A DNA stretch of 64,000 nt. Origin: Roseburia sp. AM59-24XD. GTDB taxonomy: Bacteria > Bacillota > Clostridia > Lachnospirales > Lachnospiraceae. Within the stretch, counting starts at the first letter, position 1, and every line of letters starts with the position of its first letter. Under the pieces are notes generated by a model. It searched no databases, was not told where the DNA came from, and worked only from the letters and a program-made list of their open reading frames with translations. Made by a program: the position numbers and the translations under genes. Location: NCBI RefSeq assembly GCF_003478445.1, contig NZ_QUET01000005.1:1-64000 (forward strand), written 5' to 3'. Shown here in pieces: positions 51,150-59,598 of the stretch.

Positions 51150-52696
51150 GTACTCCGTTTTCAGACATGATTCTGTACCAGTTGCATGTGCGAGGCTTTA
51201 CGAAGCATGCTTCCTCGAAGGTGGAGCATCGTGGCAGCTTTGCTGGCTTGATGGAGAAGATTCCTTATCTGAAAGATCTTGGCATCAATGCAGTGCTGCT
51301 TCTTCCGTGTTATGAGTTTGATGAGATACAGGCGGTACAGAAGCCGCATGGGATTCCGGCGGGAGAAGTATCGGCGGTTCGCACGGCAGAGGATGAGGCG
51401 AAACAGAAGAGTACCGTATCTAAGAATGATCAGGTTAAGTTAAATTACTGGGGATATGGTCAGAGCGAGACCTACTATTGTGCGCCGAAGGCGGCTTATG
51501 CGGCTGATCCGCACCGGGCTGGTTTGGAGTTTAAGGCTTTGGTTCGCAGTCTGCATCAGGCAGGGATTGAAGTCCTGCTTGATATATACTTTATGCCGGG
51601 AACCAATGTGTGTCTGATGGAGGATTGTCTGCGTAACTGGGTATTGGAGTATCATATTGATGGATTTCGCGTGAATCAGGAGGTAATGCCGGCGCAGATG
51701 CTGGTATCGGATCCGGTTTTATCGGGGGTAAAGCTTCTTACAGATTACTGGAATCGTGAACTGATCGCCGGAGCTTATGGTGAGAGCGGTACTTTTGCAG
51801 AGTATAATGAGGGATTTATGAACTGTGCCAGACGTTATCTGAAAAGTGATGAGGGACAGGTGGAAGGATTTGCCGGACTGTTTCGAAGGGGCAGTGATAA
51901 CCTGGCATCGATAAACTTCATGACCCATGTTAATGGGTTTACGATGACAGATCTGGTGTCTTATGATGTCAAGCACAATGAGCAGAATGGAGAGGGCAAT
52001 CAGGACGGAACCGAGTACAATTACAGCTGGAACTGTGGTGTGGAGGGCAAGAGCCGCAAGAAGTTTATTCAGGCACGCCGTATGTGCCAGATCCGCAATG
52101 CATTTGCAATGATGCTTCTGGCGCAGGGAACACCGATGCTTCTTGCCGGTGATGAGTTTGGCAATACACAGGAAGGCAACAATAACCCGTATTGTCAGGA
52201 TAATGAGATTACCTGGCTGGACTGGCGTATGACAAGTGCCAAGACAGAGATTTTAGAATATGTCAAAAAGCTGATCGCATTCCGCAGAAAGCACCCGGTG
52301 CTTCATCAGGGAAGAGAACTGTATATGTTTGATTCATTATCCTGTGGAATGCCGGATGTATCCATTCATGGAACACAGGCGTGGAAAGCGGACTTTTCTT
52401 ATTACAGCAGGATGCTTGCTGTGCTTTTGTATGGCGATTATCAGAAGAAAGAGGATGGCGGTGTGGACGATTCCCTTTATATCATATTTAATATGTACTG
52501 GGAGTCGAAATCCTTCGATCTGCCGAATCTGCCGGGGGAGAAGGAGTGGTATCCGGCCATAGAGACATACGGCAATACATTCAGTGAGGTGCCGGTACCT
52601 GTCCGCAGGAAGAAGAGACGAAGAAAACCATCGCTGGAAAGCCAGAAGAAGACAATTGTTCCACCGCGTTCCATTGTTGTATTTGTGGGCAGATAA
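51092..52696 (+). pseudogene. GH13-like catalytic part with replaced catalytic residues
   Basis: 534 codons in the -1 frame relative to the N-terminal part. It has the (beta/alpha)8 landmarks: GSFAGLMEKIPYLKDLGINA, PMLLAGDEFGNTQEGNNNPY and ITWLDWRM, all of GlgX/isoamylase type. However region I is shortened (VLLDIYFMPGTN). The nucleophile site reads GFRVN (Asn at ~195 instead of Asp). Region IV reads THVNGFT instead of CHDGFT. A catalytically dead GH13 paralogue, possibly a binding or regulatory protein, is likely even if the frame were restored. Similar degenerate proteins may exist in Lachnospiraceae. Confidence 0.75.
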
Positions 52697-52710
52697 GATT
52701 AAACTATGTA

Positions 52711-52738
52711 ATAGCCGGATATGACTCCGGCTATTTTG
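52711..52738 (+). terminator. Intrinsic terminator after the GH13-like gene
   Basis: ATAGCCGG (52711-52718), 8-base loop, CCGGCTAT (52727-52734) and a TTTT run. Confidence 0.85.
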
Positions 52739-52757
52739 GGTCGAACTGTAGTTGAAG

Positions 52758-52949
52758 TTACAGATCGTGATTTTCCACGATTTCCTCATACAGGTCGATA
52801 TCACATACCTTGCCAGGTGTGTAATGTGTGCAGTTCTGGCAGGAGATGGCATCGTCCTTGCTTGAGTTCGAACAGTTACAGTTATCGCAACGACAATACT
52901 TTGTGCATCTTTCTGCCACTTCTTTCATGGTTTTTGCATCTTTTTTCAT
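52758..52949 (-). CDS. Small Cys-rich protein, 63 residues
   Basis: Minus-strand ATG at 52949 with GGAGG upstream. Eight cysteines (CTKYCRCDNCNC and CQNCTHYTPGKVC), a likely metal-binding domain. Charged ends. No family recognised. Single-gene transcript between the GH13-like and DUF5721 genes. Confidence 0.7.
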   Translation of the reverse strand: MKKDAKTMKEVAERCTKYCRCDNCNCSNSSKDDAISCQNCTHYTPGKVCDIDLYEEIVENHDL

Positions 52950-53063
52950 GATATTTTCCTCCAGCACAATTTATAGTTAAGACAAAGAATGACCTGCCGT
53001 CTCCGGAGTTTTTCGGCAGCAGACTTTGTCGTGGTACTTATTATGTACAGAAAGCAGGTTTTT

Positions 53064-53585
53064 ATGATAGTGATAGAAATAATCGATATTAAAAATTTTA
53101 TGGCACATCTGCTTCTTAAGGATACCTTTGACCATTTTCTGCTTTTTGAAGCAAGAGCGGTTACCGCCTCAGAGCTTCTAATGAAAGGGGGAAGACGGCG
53201 GGAGTGGTACGACAGTGATCAGTGGAGTCAGATGTGTTCGGAACGGGGAGAACATGACTGCATGCATATGACCTGGAATGAAATGAAAGAAATTATGTTT
53301 CATTTCATCAAAGGAAAGAAATCGCCGCAGCTTCTATATGTGGATCTGGAAGCTTCGAGCAGACAGAGAGAGCAGATCCTTGGAGGGGCATTTGCAGTGC
53401 AGGACAGTGAACTGCCGTCCCTTCGTATGCAGATCCGCTATGAAAACGAGCACCTGACAATCGTCCCTGCCGCGTCCTATCCGTCCTTTTCACCGGATCG
53501 TTCGGCAGGTCAGATGTGGGAGGAAGCTTTACAGGAGTTCCTACGCCGCAAAAAAATAGTATTTCACTTGCTAAATAACTCATAA
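53064..53585 (+). CDS. DUF5721 family protein
   Basis: 173 residues from the ATG at 53064. The start IEIIDIKNFMAHLLLKDTFD matches this Lachnospiraceae/Firmicute family of unknown function; FEARAVTASELLMKGGRRREWYD follows. The promoter for the pilus genes lies inside its 3' end. Confidence 0.75.
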   Translation: MIVIEIIDIKNFMAHLLLKDTFDHFLLFEARAVTASELLMKGGRRREWYDSDQWSQMCSERGEHDCMHMTWNEMKEIMFHFIKGKKSPQLLYVDLEASSRQREQILGGAFAVQDSELPSLRMQIRYENEHLTIVPAASYPSFSPDRSAGQMWEEALQEFLRRKKIVFHLLNNS

Positions 53586-53596
53586 ACGTATATAAT
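53568..53596 (+). promoter_or_regulatory. Promoter for the type IV pilus operon
   Basis: TTGCTA (53568-53573), 17-bp spacer, TATAAT (53591-53596), inside the end of the upstream gene and about 95 bp before pilB. Confidence 0.75.
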
Positions 53597-53599
53597 AAT

Positions 53600-53690
53600 A
53601 TAAATATATTTATGCCCTTATAGGACAAAGGAGAAGAGACGGTGAACGGACTTGCCGTCCTATGAAAATGAATGAATAGGGGGATCTGTC
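53600..53690 (+). promoter_or_regulatory. Structured pilB leader with an operator-like palindrome
   Basis: Just after the -10 box lies the 14-bp palindrome ATAAATATATTTAT (53600-53613). The leader can form two competing stems: ATAGGAC/GTCCTAT (53620-53626 with 53657-53663) and GACGG/CCGTC (53638-53642 with 53655-53659), which share bases. It does not match the c-di-GMP-I or -II riboswitch consensus as I know it. A regulatory RNA or protein site is possible. Confidence 0.45.
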
Positions 53691-55430
53691 ATGGACAATT
53701 CGATTGCAAGCAGACTACGTAGAAAGAAACGACTGGGAGACTTGCTGCTTGGCGCGGGAGTTATTACACAGGAGCAGTTGGAGGAAGCATTAAAGAAGCA
53801 GAAGGAAGCGGGCAATGGTCAGAAGCTTGGTATGACCCTGGTAGATATGGGTATCATGAATGATGAGATCATTGCGGAGGCACTCTGCCACCAGATGGGA
53901 TTAGAGCGAGTGCATCTGGCGGGTATTACGATTGAGGACGAGGTTCTCGCACTGGTTGACGAGAAGGTTCTTCGGAAGTACATGCTGTTGCCGTATGAGT
54001 TTGCTCCGGATAATCCGAACGTACTCCGCGTTGCGTTTTCAGATCCGCTGGATATGATCGCGATGGATGACTTGTCGATCATTACCGGTATGCAGATTGA
54101 GATTCGTGTTACCACAGTTAAGGATGTGTCGCAGGCACTGGACCGCTTCTATGGTAATTCTGAGGCGATGAAGGTGGCAGACCAGTTTGCTGCAGAGCGC
54201 CGTGAGAAGTATGGCAATAATAAGGATGGTAAGGAAGAGTCTGAGGAGGTTAAGCAGGCACCGATCGTACGTCTTGTTAATCAGATCATTGAGCAGGCAG
54301 TACATAAGAGAACATCCGATATTCATTTTGAACCGCTGGAGAATCAGCTTAGGATCCGGTTCCGTGTCGATGGTGTGCTTCAGGAAGCGATGAGACATGA
54401 TATTTCGCTGCTTTCGGCGATGGTAGCACGTATTAAGATTGTCGGCGGTATGGATATTTCTGAGAAGCGTAAGCCTCAGGACGGTCGTATGACACAGATC
54501 GTCGACAGACAGGAGTATGATATCCGTGTGTCTATCTTACCGACAGTATATGGCGAGAAAATCGTTATGCGTCTTGCACAGAAGACAGCGCTCAGCCGGG
54601 ATAAGAAGGATCTTGGATTTGAACCGGAGGAGCTTCACCGGTTCGAGGATATATTAAAGCATCCGAATGGAATCATGCTCGTTACGGGACCTACCGGATC
54701 CGGTAAGTCTACGACGCTTTATACAGCACTCAGTGAGCTTAATACCGAGGAGGTTAATATCATCACGGTAGAGGATCCTGTCGAGGCGAATATTAACGGT
54801 ATCAATCAGGTTCAGGTTAATGCCAAAGCGGGTCTTACCTTTGCGGCGGCACTCAGATCTATTCTGCGTCAGGATCCGGACATTATCATGATCGGTGAGA
54901 TCCGAGACGGTGAGACAGCAGGTATCGCCGTCGAATCGGCTATCACGGGTCACTTGGTTGTAAGTACACTTCATACCAACAGTGCGGCGAGCACGATCAG
55001 CCGTCTGGCGGATATGGGTATTGAGAATTATCTGATCTCTGATGCGGTGATCGGTGTTATTGCACAGCGACTGCTTCGCCGGGTATGTCCGCGCTGTAAG
55101 CGTATGGTGCCGGCAGATGATCTGGAGAAGAAGGAGCTTGGTATTCCGGAAGAGAAGTGGGGCGAGGAAGTTCTGATCCCTCATATTGAACCGAATGAAG
55201 AATGTCTGGAGTGTGGTGGTGCCGGATATAAGGGACGTATCGGTATCTATGAGATCATGCAGATGTCTCCGGCACTGAAGCGTATCATTGCAACAGGGGG
55301 GACCGCAGAGGAGCTAGAGAAGGAAGCAATCAAAGAGGGGATGAACACACTTGTTATGTCTGCCAATAAGCAGGTATTGAAAGGTATTACGACACTGCAG
55401 GAAGTACACCGTGTCGCTTATGATAATTAA
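53691..55430 (+). CDS. pilB: Type IV pilus assembly ATPase PilB
   Basis: 579 residues. The N-terminal MshEN domain (residues ~10-145) contains two RLGxxL-type motifs, RLGDLLLGAGVITQEQLEEA and KLGMTLVDMGIMNDEIIAEA, with the residues known to bind c-di-GMP. The ATPase core has Walker A GPTGSGKST (~333-341), Asp box, Walker B (IIMIGEIRDGET) and His box (STLHTN). A tetra-Cys zinc site follows (CPRC, CLEC). It polymerises pilin at the inner membrane. First gene of the operon. Confidence 0.97.
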   Translation: MDNSIASRLRRKKRLGDLLLGAGVITQEQLEEALKKQKEAGNGQKLGMTLVDMGIMNDEIIAEALCHQMGLERVHLAGITIEDEVLALVDEKVLRKYMLLPYEFAPDNPNVLRVAFSDPLDMIAMDDLSIITGMQIEIRVTTVKDVSQALDRFYGNSEAMKVADQFAAERREKYGNNKDGKEESEEVKQAPIVRLVNQIIEQAVHKRTSDIHFEPLENQLRIRFRVDGVLQEAMRHDISLLSAMVARIKIVGGMDISEKRKPQDGRMTQIVDRQEYDIRVSILPTVYGEKIVMRLAQKTALSRDKKDLGFEPEELHRFEDILKHPNGIMLVTGPTGSGKSTTLYTALSELNTEEVNIITVEDPVEANINGINQVQVNAKAGLTFAAALRSILRQDPDIIMIGEIRDGETAGIAVESAITGHLVVSTLHTNSAASTISRLADMGIENYLISDAVIGVIAQRLLRRVCPRCKRMVPADDLEKKELGIPEEKWGEEVLIPHIEPNEECLECGGAGYKGRIGIYEIMQMSPALKRIIATGGTAEELEKEAIKEGMNTLVMSANKQVLKGITTLQEVHRVAYDN

Positions 55431-55456
55431 ACTTAAGAATATGGAGGGTTTACAAA

Positions 55457-56515
55457 ATGGAAATCACAATGGACAGTTTGCTGGAAATTGCCAGAGATGT
55501 AGGAGCATCCGATGTACATATTACGGTAGGGCTTCCGCCGAAGATGCGTGTCAACGGTACGATTGAGGATATTATCCCACATGTGCTGACGTCGCATGAT
55601 ACGCAGACGCTTGTTCTTTCTATTATGAATGAGAGACAGGTTGCTACGTTGAAGAGAGATGGTGAGGCGGATTTCTCCTATAGTACAGAAGCACTGGGAC
55701 GTTTCCGTTGTAATGTATTCCGTCAGAAGAACTCCTTTGCGGCGGTTCTTCGTCTGATCAATACCGTGATCCCGGCACCGGAGAAGCTGGGACTTCCGTG
55801 GTCTGTTATGGATCTCGCCAAGAGAAAGCGTGGTCTTGTACTGGTTACAGGACCTACCGGATCCGGTAAATCAACGACGCTTGCTTCACTGATCAATATG
55901 ATCAATGAGAATCGTAAGGAGCATATCATTACTCTGGAGGACCCGATCGAGTACCTCCATCAGCATAAGAACTCCATTGTTAACCAGAGAGAGATCGGAT
56001 TTGATACCCTTTCTTTCGCCAACGGTATCCGTGCCGCACTTCGTGAGGATCCGGATGTTATCCTCGTCGGTGAGATGCGTGATCAGGAGACGATCGGTGC
56101 AGCGATTACCGCAGCCGAGACTGGCCACCTGGTATTTTCAACCCTGCATACAATTGGTGCGGCAGCAACGATCGACCGTGTTATCGACGTATTCCCACCA
56201 CATCAGCAGCAGCAGATCCGTGTTCAGCTTGCAATGGTACTTCTGGCGGTTATCTCACAGCAGCTGATGCCGACTTCAGACGGTAAGGGACGAGTGGCTG
56301 CTTATGAGGTTATGCATACAGTGCCTGCAATTGCAAGTAATATCCGTGATGCGAAGACACATCAGATTCCGTCAACAATTCAGACAAGTAAGAAGATGGG
56401 TATGCAGACCATGGATGATGCAATCTTTGATCTGTACCATGATCTTAAGATCTCTGCGGATACGGCGCTGGAATTTGCGCAGGAGCCGGAGGTTCTGAAG
56501 CGGAAATTGTTCTAA
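55457..56515 (+). CDS. pilT: Type IV pilus retraction ATPase PilT
   Basis: 352 residues, 26 bp after pilB. Walker A GPTGSGKST at ~132-140, Asp/Glu box (EDPIEYLHQHKNS), Walker B VILVGEMRDQET and His box FSTLHTIGAAAT. The C-terminal AIRxxK/L-type region is MGMQTMDDAIFDLY. It depolymerises the pilus, so the system should be retractable. Confidence 0.97.
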   Translation: MEITMDSLLEIARDVGASDVHITVGLPPKMRVNGTIEDIIPHVLTSHDTQTLVLSIMNERQVATLKRDGEADFSYSTEALGRFRCNVFRQKNSFAAVLRLINTVIPAPEKLGLPWSVMDLAKRKRGLVLVTGPTGSGKSTTLASLINMINENRKEHIITLEDPIEYLHQHKNSIVNQREIGFDTLSFANGIRAALREDPDVILVGEMRDQETIGAAITAAETGHLVFSTLHTIGAAATIDRVIDVFPPHQQQQIRVQLAMVLLAVISQQLMPTSDGKGRVAAYEVMHTVPAIASNIRDAKTHQIPSTIQTSKKMGMQTMDDAIFDLYHDLKISADTALEFAQEPEVLKRKLF

Positions 56516-56641
56516 TTTGTCGACAGATACAGAAATGTTTCACAAAGATAGTTCATATAATAGAGACATCATTTGGTCAATGTGTATAAAAATGAAGTCA
56601 AAATTATGTGAACTATTTTTATAGAAATTTAATAAATGTCG

Positions 56642-56778
56642 TTGAAAAAATAAGACGAATGTAGTACAATCAATAAAGTGATACCGTATATAACTGTCGG
56701 GGATGTTATGTACAGCACAAATAAATAACCCGTTGTGAGTATGACATCTCACGCAGAGGGGTAGAAAAGGGTGATAAA
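56642..56778 (+). promoter_or_regulatory. Internal promoter and structured leader before pilC
   Basis: TTGAAA (56642-56647), 17-bp spacer, TACAAT (56665-56670). The 263-bp gap between pilT and pilC is AT-rich in its first part. The leader (~100 bp) holds a hairpin GTGAG/CTCAC near 56,736-56,754 and other short inverted repeats. This divides the pilus genes into at least two transcripts. Confidence 0.65.
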
Positions 56779-57993
56779 TTGGCAGCATTTAATTATGTGG
56801 CGGTTGACGCCAATGGTAAACAGAAGAAGGGAACTCTGGAAGCCGCCAATGAGGCAGCTGCAAGGAATTCGCTGAAGGCAGAAGGATTGATCCCAATCAG
56901 TGTGGAGATTCCCAATGCTTTGAATAAGGATATTGAGATTAACATTGGCAAGAAAGTGAAGTCGAGAGATCTTTCTGTATTCTGTAAGCAGTTTGAAAGT
57001 ATTCTGCATGCCGGTGTTACAGTCATTCAGGCACTTCAGATGATCACAGATCAGGTGACGAATAAGTACCTAAAGAAGGCGTTGGATCAGACTCGTATTC
57101 TGGTAGAGAAAGGTGAGTCTCTGGCGGATGCAATGCGGGCTCAGGAAGGGATCTTCCCGGATATGCTTCTGAATATGGTGGAAGCCGGTGAGGCTTCGGG
57201 TAGTTTGGAAGTGTCTTTCAGACGAATGGCAGAACAGTTTGAAAAAGATAGCAAGACATCCAGTATGATCAAGCAGGCGATGATTTATCCGATTGTACTT
57301 CTTGTTGTTGTAGCAGGTGTAGTAGTGTTGATGCTTACCTATATCATACCGCAGTTTAAGGAAACGCTGGAGGGAGCTGGTATGGATCTTCCTGCTATTA
57401 CGAAAATGGTTATGGCGATGAGTGATGGCTTAATCAAGTGGTGGTGGCTGGTTGGTATTATTATAGCAGCGCTGGTTGTGACATTTCGAGTTTGGTCGAA
57501 GACAGAGACTGGGGCGATTGTTCTTGGTCGTGTACTTCTTCGAATTCCACTTGTTGGGGATCTTCAGATTAAGTCAGCAGCCGCAAGGTTGGCACGTACG
57601 TTAAGCACACTGATGGCTTCCGGTATTCCGATGGTGGATGCGATCGCGATAGTGACGAAGTTGATGAGCAATCGTATTGTTCAGAAAGTGATGGAGGAAG
57701 CAAGAGACGAAGTGGAGAGAGGTACTCCTCTTTCGGTGCCACTTCGTGACTCGGGAGTGTTCCCACCGCTTCTTTATAATATGGCAGCAATCGGTGAGGA
57801 AACCGGTAATATGGAGGAAATGCTGGAACATGCTGCTGACTTCTATGAGGAGGAAGTGGAGAACGCAACGAAAGCAGTGACGGCGATTATGGAACCGGTG
57901 ATTATCGTATTGATGGCTGGCGTGGTTGTACCGATCATGTTTGCAATCATGGCGCCGATGATGTCTATGTACACGGCGGCAGAAAATGCATAG
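56779..57993 (+). CDS. pilC: Type IV pilus inner-membrane platform protein PilC
   Basis: 404 residues from a TTG with AAAAGGGTG upstream. Two repeats of the T2SSF domain: DLSVFCKQFESILHAGVTVI and ARLARTLSTLMASGIPMVDA, both followed by a G-rich segment (GEASGSLEVSFRRMA, GEETGNMEEMLEHAA). Three transmembrane segments (~170-190, ~220-240, ~375-395). It couples PilB/PilT to the pilus base. Confidence 0.95.
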   Translation: MAAFNYVAVDANGKQKKGTLEAANEAAARNSLKAEGLIPISVEIPNALNKDIEINIGKKVKSRDLSVFCKQFESILHAGVTVIQALQMITDQVTNKYLKKALDQTRILVEKGESLADAMRAQEGIFPDMLLNMVEAGEASGSLEVSFRRMAEQFEKDSKTSSMIKQAMIYPIVLLVVVAGVVVLMLTYIIPQFKETLEGAGMDLPAITKMVMAMSDGLIKWWWLVGIIIAALVVTFRVWSKTETGAIVLGRVLLRIPLVGDLQIKSAAARLARTLSTLMASGIPMVDAIAIVTKLMSNRIVQKVMEEARDEVERGTPLSVPLRDSGVFPPLLYNMAAIGEETGNMEEMLEHAADFYEEEVENATKAVTAIMEPVIIVLMAGVVVPIMFAIMAPMMSMYTAAENA

Positions 57994-58048
57994 TTCGTAT
58001 TTGTGAAGGTTTACATATTTTATTGTTGTGCCGATATTAATAATGATC

Positions 58049-58076
58049 TTGAGACTGTGCCAAGCAGCCTTATGAT
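58049..58076 (+). promoter_or_regulatory. Promoter for the major pilin gene
   Basis: TTGAGA (58049-58054), 16-bp spacer, TATGAT (58071-58076), 32 bp before the pilin start. It allows high, separate pilin expression. Confidence 0.7.
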
Positions 58077-58108
58077 AAATAAAATTAAAATGAAAAGGAG
58101 ATTTTATT

Positions 58109-58594
58109 ATGAAGAAAGTTATCAAAAATTATCTCGCGAAGTTACAGGAAAATGACAAGAAAGGTTTCTCTCTTGTTGAGTTGATCATCGTTATGGCTAT
58201 CATGGCTATCCTTGTTGGTGTGGTTGCTTCTCAGGTACTTCCATACATGGAGAAGTCTCGTCAGTCTAAGGATCAGCAGATTTTGAGCTCACTGTGTACA
58301 GATATCACTTCTGCAATTGCACAGAGTGGTGAGGCTTGTAATGGTGGATCAGATAGTCTTACTAACTTGGCTAGTATTACAAACGCTAAAACAGTTGATG
58401 AGCTTACAGCACTTAGAAGTAATAAATCATTAACAGATATTAATGATGAGTCTTCAACAGCTCTTAAATCTAAGCTGATGAAAGGCGAGGGTATTACTGT
58501 TGAGGTTAACACTGCTACTGGTAAAATTGCAGTTTGGACAGGAACCTCTAAACCGGCATCTGGTTCAAAGAATATTGTAGAGAATGAGCAGTAA
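58109..58594 (+). CDS. Major type IV pilin (prepilin)
   Basis: 161 residues with AAAGGAGA upstream. Class III signal: NDKKG-FSLVELIIVM, with Gly at -1, Phe at +1 and Glu at +5. The mature protein starts with the hydrophobic N-terminal helix (MAIMAILVGVVASQVLPYM). The globular domain has two Cys (SSLCTDITSAIAQSGEACN), which could form a disulfide, and a Thr/Ser-rich C-terminus. Own promoter and codon use suggest high expression. Confidence 0.9.
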   Translation: MKKVIKNYLAKLQENDKKGFSLVELIIVMAIMAILVGVVASQVLPYMEKSRQSKDQQILSSLCTDITSAIAQSGEACNGGSDSLTNLASITNAKTVDELTALRSNKSLTDINDESSTALKSKLMKGEGITVEVNTATGKIAVWTGTSKPASGSKNIVENEQ

Positions 58595-58624
58595 TTTGAA
58601 TCGTTATTTATAGGAGCCTAAATC

Positions 58625-59392
58625 ATGTCAGTAGCAGCATTGACCGTAGTCTTATACATAATCATCTTTCTGTTTGGAATCGTGATCGGAAGTTTCTTGA
58701 ACGTCTGTATCTATCGTATTCCCAAAAAGGAAAGCATAGTGTTTCCACACTCCCATTGTATGACTTGCGGTTATCAGCTGCGCTGGTATGATTTGGTTCC
58801 ACTATTTAGCTTTTTATTTCTAAGGGGCAGATGCAGGAAGTGTCACACAAAGTTATCGCTTCAGTATCCCTTAGTGGAAGGCATGAATGGAGCATTATAT
58901 GTAATCGTTTTCTTGGCGAACGGTTTAAATTATGTGAGTGTCGTATATTGTCTCCTGACATCCGCCCTTATTGTTTTAAGTGTCCTTGATTTTCGTACTA
59001 TGGAGATTGCGGACGGTATCAATCTATTTATTTTATTGCTGGGGATTGCGGCAACATTGCTTGATCTGCATGCCTGGAAGGATCACGTGATCGGAATGTT
59101 TTCTGTCAGCGTGTTTCTTTTGGTTATTTATCTTGTCACCGTCGGAAGGGGAATCGGCGGAGGAGATATCAAGCTGATGTTTGGAGCAGGACTTTTGCTC
59201 GGATGGAAAGGTGCGGTTTTGGCGTTTTTCCTGGGGTGCATTATCGGTTCGGTAGTTCATCTGATCCGTATGGCGGTAAGTCATGCAGAGCATCGTCTGG
59301 CAATGGGTCCTTATTTGTCTGTGGGAATTTGGCTCACGGCTTTGTGGGGGACGCCGGTAATTGATTGGTATATAGGTATGATTATTCATTAG
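58625..59392 (+). CDS. pilD: Prepilin leader peptidase / N-methyltransferase PilD
   Basis: 255 residues, about eight transmembrane segments. The cytoplasmic zinc domain has two CxxC pairs (HCMTCGYQLRWYDLVP and GRCRKCHTKL). Aspartyl protease sites: SVLDFRTMEI (Asp ~122) and GGGDIKLM (Asp ~182). It cleaves the prepilin leaders before Phe+1 and methylates the new N-terminus. Confidence 0.95.
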   Translation: MSVAALTVVLYIIIFLFGIVIGSFLNVCIYRIPKKESIVFPHSHCMTCGYQLRWYDLVPLFSFLFLRGRCRKCHTKLSLQYPLVEGMNGALYVIVFLANGLNYVSVVYCLLTSALIVLSVLDFRTMEIADGINLFILLLGIAATLLDLHAWKDHVIGMFSVSVFLLVIYLVTVGRGIGGGDIKLMFGAGLLLGWKGAVLAFFLGCIIGSVVHLIRMAVSHAEHRLAMGPYLSVGIWLTALWGTPVIDWYIGMIIH

Positions 59393-59598
59393 AAAGTGGA
59401 TTTACAGAGAATAAGAGTATCTTAATGTAACAGGTTGATTGACGTTTTATTCAGAAGATGGCAGTAATTTTGCTGTCACAGAGAGTTTAACAGCGGGCTT
59501 ATCACGAGCACAGCGTTAGGCTCCTTTTGCGGTAGAAGACCGCATACGTTGAATTTTGTGTGATGCAAAAATATTGAGACAGGGAGGAAAAGTACGAT
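59393..59598 (+). promoter_or_regulatory. Long leader before the pilM-pilN fusion
   Basis: 206 bp without a gene. Two hairpins are visible: TGGCAG/CTGTCA near 59,458-59,478 and GCGGT/ACCGC near 59,530-59,545. A weak -35/-10 pair (TTGACG, 18 bp, AGTAAT) lies near 59,441-59,470. It does not match the c-di-GMP riboswitch patterns I know. Confidence 0.4.

Noticed and set aside
53600..53690. c-di-GMP riboswitch before pilB
   Set aside because: Expected for a pilus operon, but neither the GEMM-I nor the class II conserved sequence is visible.
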